Source of the DNA: Geomonas oryzisoli
GTDB taxonomy: Bacteria; Desulfobacterota; Desulfuromonadia; Geobacterales; Geobacteraceae
Assembly (NCBI RefSeq): GCF_018986915.1
Contig: NZ_CP076723.1
Span: forward strand, 3,831,501-3,895,500
Length of the DNA stretch: 64,000 nucleotides
Reading direction: 5' to 3'
In this document: positions 45,372 to 53,569 of the stretch, in pieces
Layout: each line of letters begins with the position of its first letter
Position numbering within the stretch: position 1 is the stretch's first letter
Program-made: the position numbers and the translations under genes
The notes under the pieces: model-generated
Told to the model about the DNA's origin: nothing
The model's input: the letters and a program-made list of their open reading frames with translations, nothing else
The model's database searches: none

Positions 45372-45817
45372 ACTCCGCAAGAAATGTACCTACAAACAGC
45401 ACCCTCCCCCCGGAGCAGGGTCCTCCATTCGGCTAAAACGGAAACAAATTGGACACTTTTTACTTAAAATATTTTTTGCATTCGGATTTAACGGGAAAAA
45501 ACAAATCAGTCCAAACAGGACAAATTCCGCCGTCCCGCGGAGGTACAACATTAGAGAGCAGCGAAAACACCGGACACGTTATCATTAGACTTACCCTCGA
45601 TGGTAACGTTTCAGTAACGTCGCAATTAACACAGCCGACATCCCCTGACCTCACTGATTGCGTCATTGCTCTCGGTAGTTTTTGGTACGTATTAACGAAC
45701 TCATTCAACAAAACACAAACGTCGACGGCTACGTGAAAAAGCCGGCGCCGCGCAAGGGAATGCACTCACAAGCCGAGGATGACTGGGGAAGTTGAAGGTT
45801 GGGAATTTAGAATGAGA
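45372..45817. other. AT-rich intergenic region upstream of cluster B
   Basis: No gene with a ribosome site is visible; a 95-codon and a 101-codon frame on opposite strands overlap each other and look random. It holds a CCTCCCCCCGGAG patch, an AT tract (TTACTTAAAATATTTTTTGC near 45463-45480) and a direct repeat GTAACGT (about 45603 and 45614). It probably contains regulatory sites for cluster B. Confidence 0.4.
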
Positions 45818-45846
45818 TTGACTGGAGGGGGGATTTACGGTAAAAG
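45818..45846 (+). promoter_or_regulatory. Promoter of tRNA-Thr
   Basis: TTGACT at 45818-45823, a 17-nt spacer and TAAAAG at 45841-45846, about 21 nt before the mature tRNA 5-prime end. Confidence 0.6.
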
Positions 45847-45867
45847 GTTACCCTCGGTAACAGATCA

Positions 45868-45943
45868 GCCGGAGTAACTCAGTTGGTAGAGTAGCTGATT
45901 CGTAATCAGCAAGTCGGCGGTTCGAGTCCGCTCTTCGGCTCCA
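45868..45943 (+). tRNA. tRNA-Thr (anticodon CGT)
   Basis: A 76-nt cloverleaf. The acceptor arm GCCGGAG pairs with CTTCGGC, a D arm contains AGTTGGTAGAG, and the anticodon stem GCTGA/TCAGC encloses loop TTCGTAA, giving anticodon CGT. The T arm contains GGTTCGAGTCC, the discriminator is T, and CCA is encoded. It reads ACG codons. Confidence 0.95.
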
Positions 45944-45950
45944 TAAAAAA

Positions 45951-45987
45951 AGGGTCGCTGACCATGGTCGGCGACCCTTTCTATTTT
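45951..45987 (+). terminator. Terminator of tRNA-Thr
   Basis: AGGGTCGCTGACC at 45951-45963 pairs with GGTCGGCGACCCT at 45966-45978 (one G-T pair), followed by TTCTATTTT. Confidence 0.85.
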
Positions 45988-46036
45988 GCTGCGCTGACAC
46001 CGGCTGCGAAAACCAACTGCATGCTGCCAAATTGAA

Positions 46037-46232
46037 AGGCCCGCCTAAAAGGCGGGCCTCGTTTGTTGCGTCTACTTGGGTACCCTTTTCAAGGGTGGTT
46101 GCCAGTGCCCGTAGGCACCGGGAGGTTACAGCTTCAAGTTGTGAGATTCCGAATCGGTGGAGTTTCTTTGATGCTGATTACCTCCTTTTTTCCGAGATCC
46201 CTCTTAGCTAGCTAGCTGAGTCAAACATAGCA
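46037..46232 (-). other. Short unit 1 of unknown type: SD, tiny frame, terminator
   Basis: On the minus strand: TCAGCTAGCTAGCT, then GGAAAAAAGGAGGTAATC (a perfect Shine-Dalgarno), then a 12-codon frame beginning ATC AAA GAA ACT and ending ACT TGA, and finally a GC hairpin (46037-46059, AGGCCCGCC stem) with TTTCAATTT. A second copy lies at 47036-47240. No ATG, GTG or TTG is placed to use the Shine-Dalgarno. It may be a small RNA, a leader or an ATC-initiated micro-gene. Confidence 0.45.
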
Positions 46233-46360
46233 TTGCCCGGCCGAAAGAAACAGTCTGTCAGAAATTTTTTTTTCCAGGTATACTGCTTCAGTTGCCTCTT
46301 CGCCGAGTTTGAATCCGCTAACCTTGCCACACCCCTTCCCGCCCCTGAGTATAAACGCTT

Positions 46361-46894
46361 CTACTGGTACAGAGCCGTCATCTGCCTGCCTGCGTTCAAA
46401 GCACCGGGAGCCGAACTGGTTACCTGTACGCCTCCCTTGCCGCGCATCGCCTGGAACTGGGTCGTGTTGTCCCCCTCGCGCAGCGCCGCCACGGAGTTGC
46501 CGGTCTTGATATTCCAGTCGATGGTAAGGGTATCGAGATAGGTATCACCATGGTAGCGGTTGAAAGTGTAGCGCACCGTATCCCCGCTCTTTTGGGCGTG
46601 CACTTTGAACGTGTCGCCGTTTTCGCTGTACTGGAAGTCCTTCTCCCCCTGGGCCACCGGGTTGTGCCCGCTCCAGAACTCGATGGTGTTGAACAGTACG
46701 AAGTCGACCAGTGCCGCAATGCCATAGACCGGAACGATGATGAAGACCCAGGTCACCAGGCTGCGCAGGTACTTGTCCCCGACCTGGCCGTTTACCTGGT
46801 ACACCTTCCTGGTGAGCGCCATCTTCCCGTAGCACCCTTGCAGGGAAACCATTGCAATCACCATGGCAAGCAGTGCCGCTGTTATTCTCTTCAT
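46361..46894 (-). CDS. DUF3332-type lipoprotein
   Basis: A 177-residue protein with a lipoprotein signal peptide (MKRITAALLAMVIAMVSLQGC, cysteine at residue 21). A conserved block around YLRSLVTWVFIIVPVYGIA follows, which includes a hydrophobic segment, and then a soluble half of about 110 residues. The order of lipobox, LTRKVYQVNG and FVLFNTIEFWSG fits the DUF3332 family as I recall it; function is unknown. AAAGGAGG lies 8 nt before the ATG. It stands alone between the two short repeated units and is not part of an obvious operon. Confidence 0.75.
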   Translation of the reverse strand: MKRITAALLAMVIAMVSLQGCYGKMALTRKVYQVNGQVGDKYLRSLVTWVFIIVPVYGIAALVDFVLFNTIEFWSGHNPVAQGEKDFQYSENGDTFKVHAQKSGDTVRYTFNRYHGDTYLDTLTIDWNIKTGNSVAALREGDNTTQFQAMRGKGGVQVTSSAPGALNAGRQMTALYQ

Positions 46895-47035
46895 AGCTAA
46901 TCCTCCTTTGTGTATGAAATCCAGTTATGGGAACAAACCATTATTCCCGACTCTCCTAATATAACAGAAAGAGCGCTTGCTCTGTTCATATACTTCAGCT
47001 TTACCTGTACCACAATCACCTCTAACAGTGACAAC

Positions 47036-47240
47036 AGAAAAAGAGGCCTGCTACTGATAAGCAAGGCCTCTTTTTTTACTAGATCCCCTCGTTACAGGGG
47101 TCATTCCGATGCTTGGGGCATCGGAGCTGGTACAGCTGTTTCTTGGTTAGAATCCTCTTCAGTGGAAGTTACCTCGATGCCGCTACCTCCTTTTTCCGAG
47201 ACATTCTGTTCCAGCTAGCTAGCTGAGAGTAATATACCAC
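47036..47240 (-). other. Short unit 2 of unknown type: SD, tiny frame, terminator
   Basis: On the minus strand: a possible -10 TATATT, CTCAGCTAGCTAGCTGG, then CTCGGAAAAAGGAGGTAGC, then a frame starting ATC GAG GTA ACT and running 25 codons (IEVTSTEEDSNQETAVPAP, then MPQASE) to TGA. It ends with a hairpin (about 47042-47071) flanked by T-runs on both strands. The AGCTAGCTAGCT and GGAAAAAGGAGGTA blocks match unit 1 at 46037-46232, while the frames themselves are not similar. Confidence 0.45.
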
Positions 47241-47435
47241 CTGTCTGAATTTTTTACAGAGCGCTACAATATTTTTCAGAGGCCGTCACCGTCTCCAGCG
47301 ACCATCCGCCTCGGCTGGACTTCGCAGGGCCGGATGCTAAAATCCGATGGTGCATTGACTAGAGTTAATTTTTCCGACAGCAGCGGACGGTTGAGGGCAG
47401 CAAGCGCTCACCGGACCGATGCCGGGGGGAGAGCC

Positions 47436-48758
47436 ATGAAAACGACAGCTGTGGCAGCTATCCTGATCCTCCTCGTCCTTCTAGGGTTCGGGGTGTATTA
47501 CTTTCTCGACACTTCAGGCCCCGCCCTCGCGCTTTCCCGGCAAAGCGGCCCCATCTCCTCCAGGCTCGATGTGACGCTGCGGCTGCGGGATCGTTCCGGG
47601 CTCAGGTCGCTGAGCGTGAACCTGGTGCAGGGGCAGAAGAACTTCCCCGTTCTCGCCAGGGAGTACCCCTCCGGGACCAAAGAGGCGGCTGAGACCTTCA
47701 GGCTACCGGCCCAGCCAGGACTCAAGGAGGGTCCGGTCAGGCTGGAGATCCGGGCGCGGGACCGTTCCATCTTCGGCTTCAGCTCCGGCAACCGCACCGA
47801 GCAGACCTTCGACTTCGACTACCGGAACAAGCCCCCGGCAATCGCCGTCATCAGCACCGCCCACAACATCTCCCGAGGCGGTGCCGGGCTGGTGGTGTAC
47901 ACGGTGAACCGTGAGGTGGCCAAAACCGGTGTCGTGTTCGCGGACCGCTTCTACCCCGCCTACCGCCAGCCCGCCGGCTTCTACGCCTGCCTGTTCCCCT
48001 TCCCCAGCGACATCCCGCAGGAGCGCTTCATTCCGAAGGTAGTGGCCGTGGACCGGGCGGGAAATGAGAGGCTCACCGGCATCTACTATCACGTGCTGGA
48101 GAAATCGTTCCCAAGGGACCGGATCGAGCTGACCGACAGCTTCCTGGAGAAGATCTCCGGCGAGTTCAAGGACCGCTTCCCGCAGGCGGCCACCCCCCTG
48201 GAGCTCTTTCTCAAGGTGAACCGTGAGGTGAGGCAGGCGGACCGGAAGACGCTGTACCAGGTGGGGTTGAAGACCTCCGACACACCGCTTTGGCAAGGTG
48301 AGTTCATGCGCCTCCCCAACTCCGCCCCGCGCGGCACCTTCAGCCAGTTGCGCAGCTACTTCTACAAGGGAAAACAGGTCGATGAGCAGTACCACCTGGG
48401 GATCGACCTGGCCTCGCTGGCGCACTCGAGGGTGCCGGCCGCGAACGGCGGGCGCGTGGTCTGGGCCGACGACCTCGGCATCTACGGCCAATGCGTCATC
48501 ATCGATCACGGCATGGGGCTGCAGTCGCTCTACGGGCACTTAAGCCGGATCGCCGTGAAGGAAGGCGACCAGGTGAAGAAAGGGGACATCATCGGCGACA
48601 CCGGGGACACCGGCCTTGCCGGCGGCGACCACCTCCATTTCGGCGTGGTGATATCGGGGCAGGAGGTGAATCCCATCGAGTGGTGGGACCCGTCCTGGAT
48701 CAAAAACAACGTGACCGGCAAGCTGGAAGAGGCGAAGCAGGCGGCAGGCGCGAAGTGA
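47436..48758 (+). CDS. M23-family peptidoglycan endopeptidase, membrane anchored
   Basis: A predicted zinc metallopeptidase that cuts peptidoglycan cross-bridges in the periplasm. The start at 47436 (MKTTAVAAILIL) has GGGGGAGAG upstream; the longer frame from 47334 has none. One N-terminal membrane segment (residues 4-24) anchors about 280 residues of beta-rich sequence. The C-terminal LytM domain carries the zinc-ligand motif HLGID (about residue 320) and the catalytic/ligand motif HLHFG (about residue 399), both intact, with LYGHLS between them. gpmA begins 18 nt downstream, so the two are likely co-transcribed. Confidence 0.88.
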   Translation: MKTTAVAAILILLVLLGFGVYYFLDTSGPALALSRQSGPISSRLDVTLRLRDRSGLRSLSVNLVQGQKNFPVLAREYPSGTKEAAETFRLPAQPGLKEGPVRLEIRARDRSIFGFSSGNRTEQTFDFDYRNKPPAIAVISTAHNISRGGAGLVVYTVNREVAKTGVVFADRFYPAYRQPAGFYACLFPFPSDIPQERFIPKVVAVDRAGNERLTGIYYHVLEKSFPRDRIELTDSFLEKISGEFKDRFPQAATPLELFLKVNREVRQADRKTLYQVGLKTSDTPLWQGEFMRLPNSAPRGTFSQLRSYFYKGKQVDEQYHLGIDLASLAHSRVPAANGGRVVWADDLGIYGQCVIIDHGMGLQSLYGHLSRIAVKEGDQVKKGDIIGDTGDTGLAGGDHLHFGVVISGQEVNPIEWWDPSWIKNNVTGKLEEAKQAAGAK

Positions 48759-48776
48759 AGTTGCGGAGGTGAAGTC

Positions 48777-49484
48777 ATGCAGCAACTGGTACTGGTCCGA
48801 CATGGCGAGAGCGTCTGGAATCAGGAAAACCTGTTCACCGGCTGGACCGACGTGGAACTGTCACCGCACGGTGAGGAGGAAAGCAGGAACGCGGGAAGGC
48901 TTTTGAGGGAGAAAGGTTTCGTCTTCGACGTCGCCTTCACCTCGGTGCTGCGCCGGGCCATCGGGACGCTCTGGCTCATCCTGCGCGAGATGGATCTGAT
49001 GTGGATCGAGGAGTGCAAGGACTGGCGCCTCAACGAGAGACACTACGGCGCTCTGCAGGGATTGAACAAGGCCCAGACCGCCGAGAAGTACGGGGAGGAG
49101 CAGGTGAAGCTGTGGCGGCGCAGCTACCACGTGCGGCCGCCCGCGCTCGCCGAGGGGGACCAGCGCCACCCCGGCCGGGATCTGCGCTACGCGTCACTGC
49201 CGCCGCATCTCATCCCACGGACCGAATGCCTGCAGGACACGGTGGAGCGGGTGCTTCCGTGCTGGCAGCAGGTCATCGTCCCGGCCCTGCGGGAATGCCG
49301 CCGCCCGCTCATCGTCGCCCACGGCAACAGCTTGCGCGGCCTCATCAAGTACCTGGACCGGGTCTCCGACTCGGACATCGTCAACCTCGAGATCCCTACC
49401 GGAACCCCGCTGGTGTATGAACTGGACGACAACCTCAAACCGATCCGGCACTACTACGCCTCCGAGATCGGCACTCCCGCCTAG
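48777..49484 (+). CDS. gpmA: 2,3-bisphosphoglycerate-dependent phosphoglycerate mutase
   Basis: Cytosolic glycolytic and gluconeogenic enzyme that interconverts 3- and 2-phosphoglycerate through a phosphohistidine. At 235 residues it is near the usual length. The phospho-accepting motif LVRHGES is at residues 6-12, followed by [12 protein letters not shown] and [15 protein letters not shown], and the second histidine is in [16 protein letters not shown] near residue 182. GGAGG precedes the ATG by 6 nt. Its TAG stop overlaps the TAG stop of the convergent penicillin-binding protein gene (CTAG at 49481-49484). Confidence 0.95.
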   Translation: MQQLVLVRHGESVWNQENLFTGWTDVELSPHGEEESRNAGRLLREKGFVFDVAFTSVLRRAIGTLWLILREMDLMWIEECKDWRLNERHYGALQGLNKAQTAEKYGEEQVKLWRRSYHVRPPALAEGDQRHPGRDLRYASLPPHLIPRTECLQDTVERVLPCWQQVIVPALRECRRPLIVAHGNSLRGLIKYLDRVSDSDIVNLEIPTGTPLVYELDDNLKPIRHYYASEIGTPA

Positions 49485-51625
49485 CGCAGCAATTCCCCGG
49501 CAGCGCCGTCGGTAGCCTCGCCACCCTTGCCTTCCTCGCCCACAGCGCCCCCTTGGGGAGGCTCCTTGGCGGGAGCCTCCCCGGGAGCAGTGGCACCCGG
49601 CTGTCCCGGCTGTCCCGGCTGTCCCGGCTGTCCCGGCTGTCCCGGCTGTCCCGGCTGTGCGGGCTGTCCCGGCTGTGCGGGCGTGGCCGGCGGCATCGCA
49701 TCGCCACCATGCTTGGAGCAGTAGGTCGTCGGCTCGGTGCCGGCGATGAAGTCCTCCTCCTTGGTGGTCGGGCAGTCGGGGGTGGCAAGCTGACCGGTGG
49801 TGGGATCGATGTTGACACTGACCACACCCTCGGGCCTGGTGAAGTCCACCGCGGGCTTTCCGGCGCTGGCGCTACGCATGAAGCGCTCCCAGATAGGGGC
49901 GGACACCGCACCGCCGGTAAAGCCTCTCCCCCCCGGCTTGGGCTTGTCGTAGCCGACCCAGACCCCGGTGATCAGTTGCGGCGTGTAGCCGACGAACCAG
50001 GCGTCGCGGTAGTCGTCCGTGGTGCCGGTCTTGCCGGCGGCGGGGTGCTGCCGGGTGAAGTTCTTCAGCCCCTTGGCGGTGCCGTAGGTGAGCACGTCCT
50101 TCATCATGGAGGTGGTGACGAAAGCGGTGGCCGGAGAAAGCACCGGCGCCACCTGCGGCGGGTTCTCGTTCCAGCTCTTGCGGTTGCGGTCGTAGATCCG
50201 GATGATGGTGCGCCCCTCGCTGCGCAGGCCGCCGTTGGCCAGCGGTGAGTAGGCGGAGACCAGGTCGTTCAGGGTCACCTCGTCGGTACCGAGGGCGAGC
50301 GAGAGATCGTTGGGACTACGCAGGGTAAGCCCCAGGCGGCCGGCGAAGGTGACGAAGTTGTTGACCCCGAGGGATTCGAGCAGCTTCACCGTGATCACGT
50401 TGTTGGAGTGGGCGAGCGCCTGGCGCATCGACAGCTCCCCGAAACTCTTCTTCTCGTAGTTGTGCGGCCGCCAGGCCTGACCGTTCCCCTTGTTGTAGCT
50501 GACCGGTGTGTCATCCAGCAGGCTCGCCGGGGTGTAGCCCTGCTCCAGCGCGGCCGCGTAGATGAGGGGCTTGATGGAGGAACCGGGCTGGCGCTTGGCC
50601 GAGAAGGCGCGGTTGAAGCCCCCCTTGCCGTTGTCGACGCCCCCCACCGCGGCCAGCACGTCGCCGGTCTTCAGGTCCATGCAGATGAGCGCTCCCTGCA
50701 GGTTCGGGTTGACCTTCTTCACTCCTTCGCGCAGCACCTGCTCCGCCTGCTTCTGCAGGTTCACGTCCATGGCCGAGATCACGTCCAGGCCGCCCTGCTC
50801 CACGATGTGCGCCCCGTAGCGATCCACGAGCTGTTTGCGCACCAGGTCGAGGTACCCCTGCGCCTGTCCCGGCTTGATAACCGTGGCCGGATGCGCCTCT
50901 ATGGCCCTCTTCTGCTGCGGCGTGATCATCTTAACCGCGACCATGCGGGCCAGCACCACGCTGCGGCGCGCGCTCACCTTGGCCTGGTCCCCCAGCGGGT
51001 TGTAGCGGCCCGGGTTCTTGGGCACCCCCGCCAGAATCGAGCACTCCGCCTCGGTCAGCTCCTCCGGGTTCTTGTCGAAGTACTGCCGCGCCGCCTGCGC
51101 GATCCCCCAGGCGCCGTTGCCGAAGTAGATCTCGTTGAAGTACATTTCCAGGATCTGGTCCTTGGTGTACTTCTTCTCGAAGTCCATGGCGAGCTGCACT
51201 TCCTTCACCTTGCGGTCGAGCGACTTCTCGCCGGAGAGGAACTTGTTCTTGATCAACTGCTGGGTGATGGTGGAGCCACCCTCGGCGAGCCGTCCCTTCA
51301 CCACGTCCTTCACCAGGGCCCGGGCGATGCCACGCACGTCGATGCCCCCGTGCTCGTAGAAGCGGGCGTCCTCGGTGGCGACCAGGGCCTTGCGCAAAAA
51401 GATCGGGATCCGGTCGATGGTGACCCAGTAACGCTGGGTGGGGAGGATGCGCCCGACGTAGCGCTGCTGGCCGTCGAAGACCCGGATCGAGGTGTAGCCG
51501 GTCGGAAGTTCCGGGTAGGTGGCGATGGCGGCGTGGGCGGAAACGGCGCAGGTGAGCGCCAGGAGGAGGACGAGGAGAACGGGGGAGACGAGCTTCTTGA
51601 GTGATGCGTACCGACGGGAAAGCAA
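49481..51625 (-). CDS. mrcA: Class A penicillin-binding protein 1A (transglycosylase/transpeptidase)
   Basis: Bifunctional peptidoglycan synthase. A membrane segment lies at about residues 13-32. The glycosyltransferase domain contains [15 protein letters not shown] with its catalytic glutamate and [12 protein letters not shown]. The transpeptidase domain has the active serine in GSSIKPLIY, the SNN motif ([10 protein letters not shown]) and [18 protein letters not shown]-terminal tail of about 70 residues has PGQ repeats encoded by a 9-bp minisatellite. The start is a TTG at 51625 with AAAAGGAG 8 nt upstream. It is a single gene convergent with gpmA. Confidence 0.93.
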   Translation of the reverse strand: MLSRRYASLKKLVSPVLLVLLLALTCAVSAHAAIATYPELPTGYTSIRVFDGQQRYVGRILPTQRYWVTIDRIPIFLRKALVATEDARFYEHGGIDVRGIARALVKDVVKGRLAEGGSTITQQLIKNKFLSGEKSLDRKVKEVQLAMDFEKKYTKDQILEMYFNEIYFGNGAWGIAQAARQYFDKNPEELTEAECSILAGVPKNPGRYNPLGDQAKVSARRSVVLARMVAVKMITPQQKRAIEAHPATVIKPGQAQGYLDLVRKQLVDRYGAHIVEQGGLDVISAMDVNLQKQAEQVLREGVKKVNPNLQGALICMDLKTGDVLAAVGGVDNGKGGFNRAFSAKRQPGSSIKPLIYAAALEQGYTPASLLDDTPVSYNKGNGQAWRPHNYEKKSFGELSMRQALAHSNNVITVKLLESLGVNNFVTFAGRLGLTLRSPNDLSLALGTDEVTLNDLVSAYSPLANGGLRSEGRTIIRIYDRNRKSWNENPPQVAPVLSPATAFVTTSMMKDVLTYGTAKGLKNFTRQHPAAGKTGTTDDYRDAWFVGYTPQLITGVWVGYDKPKPGGRGFTGGAVSAPIWERFMRSASAGKPAVDFTRPEGVVSVNIDPTTGQLATPDCPTTKEEDFIAGTEPTTYCSKHGGDAMPPATPAQPGQPAQPGQPGQPGQPGQPGQPGQPGATAPGEAPAKEPPQGGAVGEEGKGGEATDGAAGELLR
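49599..49679. repeat. 9-bp minisatellite in the penicillin-binding protein tail
   Basis: Nine tandem units of GGCTGTCCC (two units read GGCTGTGCG). They encode PGQ/PAQ tripeptides on the minus strand. In-frame copy-number change would alter only the tail length. Confidence 0.92.
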
Positions 51626-51704
51626 GGTTGCTACTCCTTTTGTGGACGACGGCGATGATGCGGCTTTGGTTATGGCGATTTACCTATGTGGAGGCGGGAG
51701 AGCT

Positions 51705-51724
51705 GGGCGAATAATCATTCGCCC
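51705..51724. repeat. Dispersed 20-bp palindrome, copy 1
   Basis: GGGCGAATAATCATTCGCCC is a palindrome apart from its two central bases and lies between the penicillin-binding protein and PLD-like genes. The same sequence, inverted, is at 58945-58964. Confidence 0.85.
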
Positions 51725-51796
51725 GCCTTTGGCTCCTCCGATCCCGCCCCACCCTCGTCCTACCTGATCACGCCCGTCCTACCTGATTCGGCCAGG

Positions 51797-52330
51797 CTAC
51801 CTGATCCCTTCCAGGTACCTGGTCACCTGCGCCGCGAGCGGCGGTGCATCCAACAGCACCGAGAGCTCCCGGTTGCGGCTCAGCGCCGCGTGGGACAGGT
51901 TGTGGCTCCCGATCATCACGAAGCGGTCATCGATGACCACCGCCTTGGCGTGGGTGGTGCGCCTGCCGCGCGGGAAAACCACCCGCACCCCCTTGCGCGC
52001 CAGAAACCCCGCCGCGGCGCGGTTGTCGCGCCCCACGGAATCCTCACCCTCGAGGATGACGGTGACCTCCACCCCGCGCGCCCTGGCCTGGGCCAGGTCC
52101 TGCGCGATGCCGGCGGGAAGGTTCCCCTTGCGATCGGTGGCCTTGAAAAGGTAAAAGGCGCAGATGATGCGCCTCTTCGCCCCGCGGATCCGCTCCTTGA
52201 GCACCCCCGCGTAGGAGGCATCGGCAAGCAGCGTCGCCTGGGCCGGGGAACCCAGAACCGGCACGGGACGGGCGGCCAGGAAAACAACGGCCACAAGCCC
52301 CGCCACGCACCGGTTCAGTGCCCGTATCAC
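51797..52330 (-). CDS. Secreted phospholipase D-like (HKD) protein
   Basis: A 177-residue protein with an N-terminal signal segment (cleavage near VLG-SP) and one PLD catalytic motif, [18 protein letters not shown] (HxK-x4-D) near residues 126-143. Size and single HKD motif fit Nuc/PLD-type endonucleases that work as dimers, or a small phospholipase; which substrate it uses cannot be told. The GTG start at 52330 overlaps the dnaJ TGA stop (GTGA), a classic coupling arrangement, with GGTGATGG upstream inside dnaJ. Confidence 0.85.
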   Translation of the reverse strand: MIRALNRCVAGLVAVVFLAARPVPVLGSPAQATLLADASYAGVLKERIRGAKRRIICAFYLFKATDRKGNLPAGIAQDLAQARARGVEVTVILEGEDSVGRDNRAAAGFLARKGVRVVFPRGRRTTHAKAVVIDDRFVMIGSHNLSHAALSRNRELSVLLDAPPLAAQVTRYLEGIR

Positions 52331-53448
52331 GTGAATATATCCATCACCTTGGAGAAGAAGTTCTTGCGCATCGGGTTAACGTCCTCGCCGCTGATGCGCG
52401 CCAGCTCCTCAAGGAGTTCGCGCTGCTGCTTGTTCAGGTTGATCGGGGTCTCCACCTTGGCGATGACCAGGTGGTCGCCGCGCCCGTACCCCTGCAGCGC
52501 CGGGACCCCTTTACCGCGCATCCTGAAGACCGCGCCGGACTGCGTCCCTTCCGGGATCTTCATGTTCACCTTGCCGTCCAGCGTGGGCACCTCGATCTCG
52601 CATCCCAGGGCGGCCTGGGTAAAGCTGATCGGGATCTCGCACAACACGTCGTTGTCCTCGCGGCGGAAGAGGGAGTGCTCGCGCACGGTGAGCGCCACGT
52701 AGAGGTCGCCGTTGCCGCCCCCCTTGATCCCCTGCCCCCCTTCGCCGGAGAGCTTGAGGCGGATGCCGGTTTCGACCCCTGCGGGGACCTTGACCGAGAT
52801 GGTCTTCTTGTCGCGGACCGTGCCGGTGCCGCGGCAGCTCGGGCAGGGATGCTCGACCACGCGTCCCTCGCCGTTGCAGTGCGAGCAGGTCTTGGAAACG
52901 CTGAAGAAGCCCTGCTGAAAGCGCATCTGCCCCGCACCCTGGCAGGTGGGGCAGGTCTTCGGCTGCGTGCCGGCCTTCGCGCCGGACCCGCCGCACGCCT
53001 CACAGCGCTTGGCGTAGGGGATGTCGATCTTCTTCTCAACCCCGAAGGCGGCCTCTTCGAAATTGATTTCAAGGTTGTACTGCAGGTCGTCGCCGCGCCT
53101 GCCGCGCGAGGTCTTCTGGCGCCCGCCGAAGACTTCCCCGAAGATGTCCCCGAAGATGTCCCCGAAGGGAGAGCCGCCGAAACCGCCGAAGGGGGAACCG
53201 TTGAAGCCGCCGCCCCCCACGCCGGCGTGGCCGAACTGGTCGTAGCGCGCACGCTTCTCGGGGTCGGAAAGCACCTCGTAGGCCTCGGAGACCTCCTTGA
53301 ACTTGTCCTCGGCGCTCTTGTCGCCGGGGTTCTTGTCCGGGTGGAACTTGATGGCCAGACGCCGGTACGCCTTCTTGATCTCGGTCTCGGAGGCGTTCTT
53401 GTTCACCTCGAGTAGTTCGTAGTAATCCTGTTTGTCACCGTTTGCCAA
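52327..53448 (-). CDS. dnaJ: Chaperone protein DnaJ
   Basis: Cochaperone that delivers clients to DnaK and stimulates its ATPase. The order is: J domain (residues 8-75) with the HPD tripeptide in IKFHPDKN; a Gly/Phe-rich linker with [13 protein letters not shown]; four CxxCxGxG zinc repeats ([32 protein letters not shown]); then the C-terminal substrate-binding domains. The start is taken as the TTG at 53448 ([13 protein letters not shown]) because GAGGG lies 6 nt upstream; a GTG at 53466 has no ribosome site. It follows dnaK by about 120 nt and is coupled to the downstream PLD-like gene. Confidence 0.95.
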   Translation of the reverse strand: MANGDKQDYYELLEVNKNASETEIKKAYRRLAIKFHPDKNPGDKSAEDKFKEVSEAYEVLSDPEKRARYDQFGHAGVGGGGFNGSPFGGFGGSPFGDIFGDIFGEVFGGRQKTSRGRRGDDLQYNLEINFEEAAFGVEKKIDIPYAKRCEACGGSGAKAGTQPKTCPTCQGAGQMRFQQGFFSVSKTCSHCNGEGRVVEHPCPSCRGTGTVRDKKTISVKVPAGVETGIRLKLSGEGGQGIKGGGNGDLYVALTVREHSLFRREDNDVLCEIPISFTQAALGCEIEVPTLDGKVNMKIPEGTQSGAVFRMRGKGVPALQGYGRGDHLVIAKVETPINLNKQQRELLEELARISGEDVNPMRKNFFSKVMDIFT

Positions 53449-53471
53449 AGTAAGCCCTCGTAACACAAAGA

Positions 53472-53498
53472 GCAGCGTCCCATCTCATGAGACGCTGC
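53472..53498 (-). terminator. Hairpin between dnaK and dnaJ
   Basis: GCAGCGTC at 53472-53479 pairs with 53491-53498. On the minus strand TCTTTGTGTT follows, giving a weak or partial terminator that could lower dnaJ relative to dnaK. Confidence 0.55.
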
Positions 53499-53569
53499 CC
53501 GTTGCGGTTGTCATTTTCTACATGCAGCGCCATCTTCCACTAAAGCGGCACCGCTTTGCAACCTTTTAC

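Noticed and set aside
45372..45817. A GEMM-type cyclic dinucleotide riboswitch in front of the cytochrome clusters
   Set aside because: Such riboswitches are known to control Geobacter cytochromes, so I looked for the CACGCAAAGC and GGTTACCGATG-like blocks in both leaders and in 45361-45860. They are not there.
45868..45943. tRNA-Thr as the attachment site of a mobile island carrying the cytochrome clusters
   Set aside because: I found no integrase gene and no repeat of the tRNA 3-prime end at the far side of the clusters. Cluster base composition and the adjacent ccs genes look native.
46233..46541. 102-aa plus-strand frame over the DUF3332 gene
   Set aside because: It is the shadow of the lipoprotein gene, which has a proper ribosome site, lipobox and family-like sequence on the minus strand.
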